Assembly (NCBI RefSeq): GCF_001613365.1
Contig: NZ_BDCF01000034.1
Span: forward strand, 16,458 to 80,457
Length of the DNA: 64,000 nt
DNA from: Nocardia xishanensis NBRC 101358
GTDB lineage: Bacteria > Actinomycetota > Actinomycetes > Mycobacteriales > Mycobacteriaceae
Direction of reading: 5' to 3'
The first letter of the stretch is position 1, and the number at the start of each line of letters is the position of its first letter. Shown here one piece after another: positions 25,581 to 33,896 of the stretch. Made by a program: the position numbers and the translations under genes. The notes under the pieces are model-generated. The model had not been told where the DNA came from and did not search any database. It was given only the letters and a program-made list of their open reading frames with translations.

Positions 25581-26444
25581 ATGAGTTCATCTCCCCCGTC
25601 AGCGCCAGAGCCCGCCAGCCCCGGGAACGGCGAGGCCAGCAAGACCCGCAAGCAGCGTCGCCTTCGCAGGCGCATCGCGGGCGGTCTCGCGCTCCTGGTG
25701 GGTCTGGTCGGAGCCGGCTTCCTCGCGACGGCTCTCACGCCGGAGCCCCAGGTGGCGACCGCCCACCAGGATCAGTCCGCACTGCTCCGTGAGGGCAAGC
25801 AGCTCTACGAAACGTCCTGCATCACCTGCCACGGCGCGAACCTGCAAGGCGTGCAGGACCGCGGCCCGAGCCTGATCGGCGTCGGCGAGGCCGCCGTCTA
25901 CTTCCAGGTGTCCTCCGGGCGCATGCCGCTGGCCGCCAACCAGGCGCAGGCCACCCGTAAGCCCCCGAAGTTCGACGCCCAGCAGATCGACGCGCTCGGC
26001 GCCTACGTCGCCGCCAACGGCGGTGGCCCGACCGTGGTGCGCGACGCCAACGGCGAGGTCGCCCAGGAGTCGCTGCGCGGCGGCGACATCGCCCGCGGTT
26101 CCGAGCTGTTCCGCATGAACTGCGCGTCCTGCCACAACTTCACCGGCAAGGGCGGCGCGCTGTCCTCCGGCAAGTACGCGCCGCCGCTGGAGCCCGCCAG
26201 CGAGCAGCAGATCTACACGGCCATGCTGACCGGCCCGGAGAACATGCCCAAGTTCTCCGACCGCCAGCTCACGCCGGAAGAGAAGCGCGACATCATCGCC
26301 TACATCAAGAACGCCGCCGAAGAGAAGACCCCGGGTGGCTACGGCCTCGGCGGCTTCGGCCCCGCGACCGAAGGTCTGGCGATCTGGGTGGTCGGCATCG
26401 TGCTGACGGTGGGTGCGGCTATGTGGATCGGATCCCGGTCATGA
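25581..26444 (+). CDS. qcrC: Dihaem cytochrome c subunit of the bcc complex
   Basis: A 287-residue dihaem c-type cytochrome that carries electrons directly from the bcc core to the CuA site of CtaC, replacing a soluble cytochrome c. A basic N-terminus leads into a transmembrane helix (about residues 31-50). Two haem-binding CxxCH sites follow: SCITCHG near residue 79 and NCASCHN near residue 181. A C-terminal helix (about residues 262-282) anchors the other end. AGGGA lies 5-6 nt before ATG 25581. Confidence 0.96.
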   Translation: MSSSPPSAPEPASPGNGEASKTRKQRRLRRRIAGGLALLVGLVGAGFLATALTPEPQVATAHQDQSALLREGKQLYETSCITCHGANLQGVQDRGPSLIGVGEAAVYFQVSSGRMPLAANQAQATRKPPKFDAQQIDALGAYVAANGGGPTVVRDANGEVAQESLRGGDIARGSELFRMNCASCHNFTGKGGALSSGKYAPPLEPASEQQIYTAMLTGPENMPKFSDRQLTPEEKRDIIAYIKNAAEEKTPGGYGLGGFGPATEGLAIWVVGIVLTVGAAMWIGSRS

Positions 26445-26516
26445 CCGGTCAGCGCCCGGAGGCGGTAGCCTGCGTGGCCACGGAGGGCGTCCGGACATGG
26501 CCGAAAGGACACAGTC

Positions 26517-27704
26517 ATGAGTGAACAGGAGCGAGACGACGTGAGTCGCCCGGACGATGGGCCCGAGCTGTCGAAGGGTTCGGTGAACCCTCCGGCCGAG
26601 CCGACCGAAGATGAACTGGACGCGATGTCGCGCGACGAGCTGGTCAAGCTCGGCACCGAGCGCGACGGCGTCGACGTCGCCTACCGGCGCGAGCGCTTCC
26701 CGATTCCGGGGACGAGGGCCGAGAAGCGCGCCGAGCGCGAGGTCACCTTCTGGTTCGCCATCTCCGGTCTCGCCGCGGCCGCGCTGATCGGTGTCTTCCT
26801 GTTCTGGCCTTGGGAGTTCAAGGGCACGAACGAGGAAGGCCACGACGCCTACTCGCTGTTCACGCCGCTGATCGGCCTGACCTTCGGCATCTCGGTGCTG
26901 GTCATCGGCATCGCCGTGGTGCTGATCCGCAAGAAGTTCATCCCGGCGGAGATCTCCATCCAGGACCGCCACGACGGTCCCTCGCCCGAGGTGGAGCGGC
27001 GCACCCTGGTGGCCGAACTGTCGGACGCGCTCGACACCTCCACCCTCGGTCGTCGCAAGATGATCACCCGCACCGCGGGCGCCGGCGTCGGCGTTCTCGG
27101 CCTCGGCTCGCTGTTCCTCTTCGTCGGCGGCATGATCAAGAACCCGTGGGCCAAGGGCGACAAGTCGCCGCTGTGGGTCTCGGGCTGGACGCCCGACTTC
27201 GAGGGCGAGACCATCTACCTGCGCCGCGACACCGGCCGCCCGGACGACGTCGTGCTGGTGCGTCCGGAGGACCTGGACGCGGGCGCCATGGAGACGGTGT
27301 TCCCGTGGAAGGAGAAGTGGCGCGGTGACGAGCACGAGATGCTGCAGTCGCTGCGTGGCATCCGCAACGCGGTCATGCTGATCCGCCTGCGCACCGAGGA
27401 CGCCGAGAAGGCCATCAAGCGCAAGGGCCAGGAGAGCTTCAACTTCGGCGACTACTTCGCCTACTCGAAGATCTGCACCCACCTCGGCTGCCCGACCTCG
27501 CTGTTCGAGCAGCAGACCAACCGGATCCTGTGCCCCTGCCACCAGTCGCAGTTCTCGGCGGTCGAATGGGGTAAGCCGATCTTCGGTCCCGCCGCTCGCG
27601 CACTGCCGCAGCTGCCGATCACCGTCAACTCCGAAGGCTTCCTCGTCGCCAACGGCGACTTCATCGAGCCGCTCGGACCGGCCTACTGGGAGCGTCGTTC
27701 ATGA
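26517..27704 (+). CDS. qcrA: Rieske iron-sulfur subunit of the bcc complex
   Basis: A 395-residue Rieske protein with the actinobacterial extra N-terminal region: an acidic start, then three transmembrane helices (about residues 75-97, 118-138 and 180-202) before the soluble [2Fe-2S] domain. The ligands are in CTHLGC and, 16 residues on, CPCHQS. AAGGA lies 8 nt before ATG 26517. Its stop overlaps the qcrB start (ATGA), coupling the two core subunits. Confidence 0.96.
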   Translation: MSEQERDDVSRPDDGPELSKGSVNPPAEPTEDELDAMSRDELVKLGTERDGVDVAYRRERFPIPGTRAEKRAEREVTFWFAISGLAAAALIGVFLFWPWEFKGTNEEGHDAYSLFTPLIGLTFGISVLVIGIAVVLIRKKFIPAEISIQDRHDGPSPEVERRTLVAELSDALDTSTLGRRKMITRTAGAGVGVLGLGSLFLFVGGMIKNPWAKGDKSPLWVSGWTPDFEGETIYLRRDTGRPDDVVLVRPEDLDAGAMETVFPWKEKWRGDEHEMLQSLRGIRNAVMLIRLRTEDAEKAIKRKGQESFNFGDYFAYSKICTHLGCPTSLFEQQTNRILCPCHQSQFSAVEWGKPIFGPAARALPQLPITVNSEGFLVANGDFIEPLGPAYWERRS

Positions 27705-29320
27705 GTCCGTCCGTGGCAGCCCAAGCCAACGAAATGGACGAGCGGTATCGCGCCGCTGCGTTCATGAAGCGGTCGATCAACAAGGTCTTCCCGACCCACT
27801 GGTCGTTCCTGCTCGGTGAGATCGCCCTCTACAGCTTCATCATCCTGTTGCTGTCGGGTGTGTACCTGACGTTGTACTTCGATCCGTCGATGTCGCACGT
27901 GGTCTACGACGGCGCATACCAGCCGCTGCGTGGCGTCACGATGTCGCGGGCGTACGAGACCGCGCTGAACATCTCCTTCGAGGTGCGCGGCGGCCTGTTC
28001 GTGCGGCAGATCCATCACTGGGCGGCGCTGCTGTTCGCGGCGTCGATCATCGTGCACCTGTTCCGTATCTTCTTCACCGGCGCGTTCCGTAAGCCGCGTG
28101 AGGCGAACTGGGTGATCGGTTCGCTGCTGCTGATCCTGGCGATGTTCGAGGGCTTCTTCGGGTACTCGCTGCCCGACGACCTGCTCTCCGGCACCGGTCT
28201 GCGGGCCGCGTTCTCCGGCATCACCATCTCGATCCCGGTGATCGGTACCTGGATGCACTGGTTGATGTTCGGCGGCGACTTCCCGGGCGACATCATCATC
28301 CCGCGTCTGTACATCGCGCACGTGCTGCTCTTCCCGGGCATCATCCTGGCGCTGATCGCCGCGCACGTCGCGCTGGTCTGGTACCAGAAGCACACTCAGT
28401 TCCCCGGTCCTGGCCGCACCGAGAACAACGTGGTCGGCGCGCGCATCGTGCCGGTGTTCGCCGCGGATCAGGGCGCGTTCTTCGCCTTCACCCTGGGTAT
28501 CGTCGGCATCATGGGCGGCGTGCTGCAGATCAACCCGATCTGGAATCTGGGCCCGTACAACCCGTCCCAGGTCTCGGCGGGTTCGCAGCCTGACTTCTAC
28601 ATGATGTGGACCGACGGCATGGCGCGTCTGATGCCGCCGTGGGAGCTGTACCTGGGTCGCTACACGGTTCCGGCCGTGTTCTGGGTGGCGCTGATCATGG
28701 GTCTGGTGTTCACGCTGTTGATCGCCTACCCGTGGATCGAGAAGCGCCTCACCGGCGACGATGCGCCCCACAACCTGTTGCAGCGTCCGCGCGACGTGCC
28801 GGTGCGTACCGCGATCGGCGCCATGGCGATCGCCTTCTATGTGGTGCTGACGCTGTCCTGCGTCAACGACATCATCGCGCTGAAGTTCGACATCTCGCTG
28901 AACGCCACCACCTGGATCGGTCGTATCGGTCTGCTCGTCGCCCCGCCGGTGGCCTACTTCGTCGCCTACCGGTTCTGCATCGGCCTGCAGCGCAGCGACC
29001 GGGCGGTGCTGGAGCACGGCATCGAGACCGGTGTGATCAAGCGGCTGCCGCACGGTGAGTACATCGAGGTGCACCAGCCGCTCGGCCCGGTCGACGACCA
29101 CGGTCACCCGATCCCGCTCGAGTACCAGGGCGCCCCGGTGCCGAAGAAGATGAACAAGCTGGGCTCGGCGGGCAAGCCGGGCACCGGTAGCTTCCTGCGA
29201 CCCGACCCCCGCGAGGAGTCGGAGAAGCACTTCGAGCTCGAGCACGCCGAAGAGCACCGGCAGCTCGCGGTGCTGCAGAAGGCGCAGAACGAGGCCAACG
29301 GCAACGGCAAGAGCCACTGA
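27701..29320 (+). CDS. qcrB: Cytochrome b subunit of the bcc complex
   Basis: A 539-residue membrane protein binding two b haems, with the menaquinol oxidation site that is the target of drugs such as telacebec in mycobacteria. The start region MDERYRAAAFMKRSINK, the haem-ligand segment RQIHHWAALLF and the Qo-site region after helix C are present. A long charged C-terminal extension ends the protein, as in other actinobacteria. ATGA overlap with qcrA. Two strong hairpins follow the stop. Confidence 0.96.
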   Translation: MSPSVAAQANEMDERYRAAAFMKRSINKVFPTHWSFLLGEIALYSFIILLLSGVYLTLYFDPSMSHVVYDGAYQPLRGVTMSRAYETALNISFEVRGGLFVRQIHHWAALLFAASIIVHLFRIFFTGAFRKPREANWVIGSLLLILAMFEGFFGYSLPDDLLSGTGLRAAFSGITISIPVIGTWMHWLMFGGDFPGDIIIPRLYIAHVLLFPGIILALIAAHVALVWYQKHTQFPGPGRTENNVVGARIVPVFAADQGAFFAFTLGIVGIMGGVLQINPIWNLGPYNPSQVSAGSQPDFYMMWTDGMARLMPPWELYLGRYTVPAVFWVALIMGLVFTLLIAYPWIEKRLTGDDAPHNLLQRPRDVPVRTAIGAMAIAFYVVLTLSCVNDIIALKFDISLNATTWIGRIGLLVAPPVAYFVAYRFCIGLQRSDRAVLEHGIETGVIKRLPHGEYIEVHQPLGPVDDHGHPIPLEYQGAPVPKKMNKLGSAGKPGTGSFLRPDPREESEKHFELEHAEEHRQLAVLQKAQNEANGNGKSH

Positions 29321-29333
29321 CCCACGGTCGATG

Positions 29334-29369
29334 CGAAGGCCCCGAGTCGAATACGACTCGGGGCCTTCG
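29334..29369 (+). terminator. Terminator of the ctaE-qcrCAB operon
   Basis: A 16-bp perfect stem CGAAGGCCCCGAGTCG / CGACTCGGGGCCTTCG with an AATA loop, 14 nt after qcrB. Strong on either strand. Confidence 0.88.
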
Positions 29370-29430
29370 GCTTTCTCGCCGCGGCGCGATGTCGTCGGTT
29401 CGATGAGGCGAAGCCCATAGCTCGCGAAAG

Positions 29431-29465
29431 CGAAGGCCCCGAGTTTGCCGGACTCGGGGCCTTCG
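29431..29465 (-). terminator. Second, near-identical hairpin facing the exonuclease gene
   Basis: A 14-bp stem CGAAGGCCCCGAGT / ACTCGGGGCCTTCG with a 7-nt loop, 19 nt from the stop of the convergent exonuclease gene. It shares all stem bases with the hairpin at 29334-29369, so the pair looks like a duplication of one terminator. Confidence 0.82.
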
Positions 29466-29483
29466 TCGTGTTCGTTCCGCCGC

Positions 29484-29972
29484 TCAGCGCCTGCGCGCCG
29501 CCTCGATGGCCTCGAACTTGGCGTAGTTGTGGCGGGCGTCGGCCAGCGCGTCGTGGGCGTCCGGCGGCACCGGCGGCAGGGCTGGGCGGCCGTGCGCCTC
29601 CCAGTGCTGGCGCAGTTCGTTGGTGTAGCGGGGCAGCGCGGTGGGCAGATCGACCATCGAGCCCCACAGCTGGCACAGCGCCACGTGGTCGTACGCGCCG
29701 ACCCACGCCCACAGCTCGGGCTGCACGGAGGGGCGCGGGATCAGGAACTTGTAGAGGTCGTCGCGGATCTGCTCGCGGCTGCGCCACCGCGGGGAGCTGG
29801 GCGGAGGCAGCTGCGGCAGCACGTACTTGCGTACCCACGGCCCCGCTCGCTCGGGGTCGAATTCGGTGGAGACCGCGTAGTATTCGCGGCCGTCCTCACA
29901 GACGACGCCGATGGACACGAGGTCGATGACGACCCCGTCCTCGATGAACTCGCAATCGTAGAAGTATCTCAG
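29484..29972 (-). CDS. 3'-5' exoribonuclease of the Rv2179c family
   Basis: A small DEDDh-fold RNase of 162 residues. The M. tuberculosis relative Rv2179c degrades 3' overhangs of structured RNA. Metal-ligand motifs are YDCEFIEDG at the start, YDHVALCQLWG in the middle and HDALADARHN near the end. The family begins MRYFYD; here the same place is CTG-AGA-TAC, with AGGAGAGG 9 nt upstream, so CTG 29972 is the likely start. An in-frame GTG at 30026 would add 18 non-conserved residues and lacks a ribosome site. The frame continues openly far upstream against aroG, but that part is shadow. Confidence 0.82.
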   Translation of the reverse strand: MRYFYDCEFIEDGVVIDLVSIGVVCEDGREYYAVSTEFDPERAGPWVRKYVLPQLPPPSSPRWRSREQIRDDLYKFLIPRPSVQPELWAWVGAYDHVALCQLWGSMVDLPTALPRYTNELRQHWEAHGRPALPPVPPDAHDALADARHNYAKFEAIEAARRR

Positions 29973-30142
29973 CGAGATCGACCTCTCCTCGGTCGGGCGG
30001 TAGTGGCATGTGCCGGTCGATGTCACCCTATGTGGCGATGTGGGCGGCGGACGCGAGGGGTTACTCCGGGTAGGGGATCGCCAACACCTGTGGGGTAGGA
30101 ATTCCACCCCACCTCGGGCTGTCTGGACGATTGCCGGGTCCG

Positions 30143-30148
30143 TATTCT
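30143..30148 (+). promoter_or_regulatory. -10 box of a leaderless aroG promoter
   Basis: TATTCT ends exactly 7 nt before GTG 30156. It is the best match to the consensus among the leaderless-type boxes in the window. Confidence 0.6.
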
Positions 30149-30155
30149 GAAACTC

Positions 30156-31544
30156 GTGAACTGGACCGTCGACGTACCGATCGATCGCCTGCCGGAGCTG
30201 CCGCCGTTGCCCGCCGAGCTGCGCCGCAGACTGGACGAAGCGCTGGCCCGCCCGGCGTTGCAGCAGCCGTCGTGGGATCCCGGGCAGGCGGCGATGATGC
30301 GCACCGTGCTGGAGAGCGTGCCGCCGATCTGCGTGCCCGCCGAAGTGGAGGAGCTGCGCGGACAGCTCGCCGAGGTGGCGCGCGGCGAGGCGTTCTTGAT
30401 GCAGGGCGGTGACTGCGCGGAGACCTTCGCGGACAACACCGAACCGCACATCCGCGGCAACATCCGCACGCTGTTGCAGATGGCCGTCGTGCTGACCTAC
30501 GGCGCGAGCCTTCCCGTGGTGAAGGTCGCGCGCATCGCGGGCCAGTACGCGAAGCCGCGCTCCTCCGACACCGACTCGCTCGGCCTGAAGTCCTACCGCG
30601 GCGACATGGTGAACGCGCTGGTCGCCGACGAGAAGATGCGCGAGCACGACCCGTCCCGGCTGGTGCGCGCCTACGCCAACGCCAGCGCCGCGATGAACCT
30701 GGTCCGCGCGCTGACCAGCGCGGGCATGGCCGACCTGCACAAGGTGCACGACTGGAACCGTGATTTCGTCGCGCAGTCCCCGGCGGGCGCGCGCTACGAG
30801 GCGCTGGCCGAGGAGATCGATCGCGGGCTCGCGTTCATGACCGCCTGCCGCGTGAACGACCCCAGCCTGCAGTCGGCCCGCATCTACGCCAGCCACGAGG
30901 CGCTCGTCCTCGACTACGAGCGCGCCATGCTGCGCCTGAGCGAGCACCCGGTGTCCGGCGAGCCGGTGCTCTACGACCTGTCGGCGCACTTCCTGTGGAT
31001 CGGTGAGCGCACCCGTCAGCTCGACGGCGCGCACATCGCGCTCGCCGAGCTGCTCGCCAACCCGATCGGCCTCAAGATCGGCCCGACCACCACTCCGGAC
31101 CAGGCCGTGGAGTACGTCGAGCGGCTCGACCCCAACAACGAGCCCGGTCGCCTCACCATCGTCTCCCGGATGGGCAACGGCAAGGTGCGCGACGTGCTGC
31201 CGCCCATCATCGAGAAGGTGCAGGCGACCGGTCACCAGGTGATCTGGCAGTGCGACCCGATGCACGGCAACACGCACGAGGCCTCCACCGGTTTCAAGAC
31301 CCGCCACTTCGACCGCATCGTCGACGAGGTGCAGGGCTTCTTCGAGGTGCACCGCGCGCTCGGCACCCACCCCGGCGGCCTGCACATCGAGCTGACCGGC
31401 GAGGACGTCACCGAATGCCTCGGCGGCGCGCAGGACATCTCCGACCTGGACCTGTCCGGCCGCTACGAGACCGCCTGCGACCCGCGCCTGAACACCCAGC
31501 AGTCGCTGGAGCTGGCGTTCCTGGTCGCCGAAATGCTGCGCTGA
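30156..31544 (+). CDS. aroG: 3-deoxy-D-arabino-heptulosonate 7-phosphate synthase, class II
   Basis: First step of the shikimate pathway: condenses phosphoenolpyruvate with erythrose 4-phosphate. The 462-residue plant-like type II enzyme shows QGGDCAE (metal-binding Cys near residue 87), KSYRGD, WIGERTRQLDGAH, KIGPTT and the late DPMHGNT with metal His. It begins MNWTVDVPIDR as in Rv2178c. In M. tuberculosis the enzyme is feedback-controlled by aromatic amino acids and partners chorismate mutase, an established family property not visible here. Monocistronic between a leaderless promoter and a hairpin. Confidence 0.96.
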   Translation: MNWTVDVPIDRLPELPPLPAELRRRLDEALARPALQQPSWDPGQAAMMRTVLESVPPICVPAEVEELRGQLAEVARGEAFLMQGGDCAETFADNTEPHIRGNIRTLLQMAVVLTYGASLPVVKVARIAGQYAKPRSSDTDSLGLKSYRGDMVNALVADEKMREHDPSRLVRAYANASAAMNLVRALTSAGMADLHKVHDWNRDFVAQSPAGARYEALAEEIDRGLAFMTACRVNDPSLQSARIYASHEALVLDYERAMLRLSEHPVSGEPVLYDLSAHFLWIGERTRQLDGAHIALAELLANPIGLKIGPTTTPDQAVEYVERLDPNNEPGRLTIVSRMGNGKVRDVLPPIIEKVQATGHQVIWQCDPMHGNTHEASTGFKTRHFDRIVDEVQGFFEVHRALGTHPGGLHIELTGEDVTECLGGAQDISDLDLSGRYETACDPRLNTQQSLELAFLVAEMLR

Positions 31545-31585
31545 GGCCGGAGGTCGCCGCGCGGCCCTTCGAACCCGTAACTCCG

Positions 31586-31618
31586 AGATCCGCACCGGAA
31601 TCCTGCCGGTGCGGATCT
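31586..31618 (+). terminator. Bidirectional terminator between aroG and marR
   Basis: A 13-bp perfect stem AGATCCGCACCGG / CCGGTGCGGATCT with a 7-nt loop, followed by TGTTGT on the plus strand. It lies between convergent genes. Confidence 0.85.
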
Positions 31619-31676
31619 TGTTGTCCGGCGGCACGTTTCGTCGCCCGAGCCCGTTCGCGCTGACGAGCGGGAAGTC

Positions 31677-32153
31677 TCAGCCTCGGGTCGCGTCGAAGCG
31701 CGCCCGCAAGCCCGCCGAGTCGTTGAGCTCGCCGAGAATCTCCGCGAGCACGTCGCGTCGTTCCGGTGACAGGTCGGCGAACATCTCGTCGTGTACTTCG
31801 CGCAGGATGGTCTGGATATCGGCGAGCGTCTCGCCACCTTTGTCGGTCAGGATGACCAGATAGCGCCTGCGGTCGCCGGGATCGCGTTGCCGTTCGGCAT
31901 AACCCTGCCGTTCCAGGTCGTCGAGCGTGGAGACCATGGTCGCCGCGTCGATGCGCAGGTAGCCGCCCAGTTCGGCCTGCGCCATGCCGCCGCGATCGGC
32001 GAGCGCTTGGAGCACGCTGTAGTGCCGCACCCGCAGGCCGATGCCGAGCAGGCGTTCCTCGGCCAATCGGAAGGCGACCTGTCCCATCTTCTGTATCAGG
32101 CACACGGTGTGGTTGCCGATGGACCCGGGAACCAGCGGCGCGTTGTAGGACAT
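31677..32153 (-). CDS. MarR-family transcriptional regulator
   Basis: A 158-residue winged-helix dimeric regulator. The HTH region reads AELGGYLRIDAATMVSTLDD and the wing includes DPGDRRRYLVILTDKG, a good match to MarR. ATG 32153 has GGGAGG 6 nt upstream. It is divergent from an SDR/crotonase pair, with two short dyads (CAAAC-type) in the 159-bp gap, so it probably represses those genes and itself. The ligand is likely an aromatic or acyl-CoA compound, as often for MarR proteins, but nothing here shows which. Confidence 0.88.
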   Translation of the reverse strand: MSYNAPLVPGSIGNHTVCLIQKMGQVAFRLAEERLLGIGLRVRHYSVLQALADRGGMAQAELGGYLRIDAATMVSTLDDLERQGYAERQRDPGDRRRYLVILTDKGGETLADIQTILREVHDEMFADLSPERRDVLAEILGELNDSAGLRARFDATRG

Positions 32154-32196
32154 CCTTCACCTCCCGTCACATCATGCCCACCAGTCTGCTCGCTTG

Positions 32197-32240
32197 ACAA
32201 ACCGTTGTGTCTATAAAACAGTAGTAGTGCAAACGATTTG
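32197..32240. promoter_or_regulatory. Twin dyads, candidate MarR operators
   Basis: ACAA-ACCG-TTGT at 32197-32208 and CAAA-CGA-TTTG at 32230-32240 share the pattern CAAAC-n2-TTG. The first overlaps a TTGACA hexamer (32194-32199) pointing toward the SDR gene. Their place between marR and its divergent target fits an operator. Confidence 0.55.
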
Positions 32241-32312
32241 TGAAGCAAATTATACGTGGCGCTCCCGGTTCGGCCGGGAATGTCGCGGCTTCGGCAACCG
32301 GAAGGCACCCTC

Positions 32313-33146
<834 letters not shown>

Positions 33147-33176
33147 TCCGAAACACACCGCACTCAGGGAGCATTC

Positions 33177-33875
33177 ATGCCGCACCTCCGCCGCGAAGGC
33201 GAAGTCTTCGTGCTCGATCTCGGCGAGCCGGACCAGTTCGACACCGAGAACCGCTTCACCCCCGAGTGGATGGACGCCGTCCACGGCTGCCTCGACGAAG
33301 TGCAGGCGGCCGACGGGCCCAAGGCGCTGGTCACCACCGGCTCCGGCAAATTCTTCTCCAACGGCTTCGAGCCGGAGCGTTTCCTGCGCCCGGACGTCGC
33401 CGACTACCTCATGGCCGGGCAGCGGGTATTCGAGCGGGTGCTGACGTTCCCAGCGCCGACCGTCGCGGCGATCCAGGGACACGCGTTCGGCGCGGGAGCG
33501 ATCCTCGCCATGGCCCACGACGGGCGGGTCATGCGCGGCGACCGCGGCTATTTCTGCCTGCCCGAGATCACCCTGCTGCTGGCGCGGTCCGACGACGGTC
33601 TCGTCATCCCCGGCGGCATCGCCGACCTGCTGACCACCCGGCTGCCCGGACCCGCGGCGCACGAGGCGATGCTGACCGGACGCCGCTACGGCGGGCCCGT
33701 CGCGCTGGCCGCGGGCATCGTCGAGGCGGTCGAGGAGCACGAGCGGGTGCTGCCGGTCGCGCTGGCCAGGGCGGGTGCGCTGGCGGGCACCGCGGGTCCC
33801 GCGCTCGGGGCGATGAAGCGGTGGATGTACCGCGATGTCGTCGCCGCGCTCGGCAAGGTGACGCTGACGCTCTGA
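33177..33875 (+). CDS. Enoyl-CoA hydratase/isomerase (crotonase) family protein
   Basis: A 232-residue, rather short crotonase-fold protein acting on acyl-CoA thioesters. The oxyanion-hole segments are VTTGSGKFFSNGF and QGHAFGAGAILAMA. The usual hydratase Glu pair is not clearly conserved, so isomerase or hydrolase chemistry is possible. It follows the SDR by 30 nt and is convergent with pknL, leaving only 21 nt between stops and no obvious terminator. Confidence 0.85.
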   Translation: MPHLRREGEVFVLDLGEPDQFDTENRFTPEWMDAVHGCLDEVQAADGPKALVTTGSGKFFSNGFEPERFLRPDVADYLMAGQRVFERVLTFPAPTVAAIQGHAFGAGAILAMAHDGRVMRGDRGYFCLPEITLLLARSDDGLVIPGGIADLLTTRLPGPAAHEAMLTGRRYGGPVALAAGIVEAVEEHERVLPVALARAGALAGTAGPALGAMKRWMYRDVVAALGKVTLTL

Positions 33876-33896
33876 TCGTCGGGGCCGCGCGGAGTA

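Noticed and set aside
29973..31634. Open frame extending the exonuclease gene to 716 codons across aroG
   Set aside because: The part beyond 30026 is antisense to aroG, and the family protein begins at the conserved RYFYD near 29972.
33876..33896. Terminator between the crotonase and pknL
   Set aside because: The 21-nt gap has no convincing hairpin.
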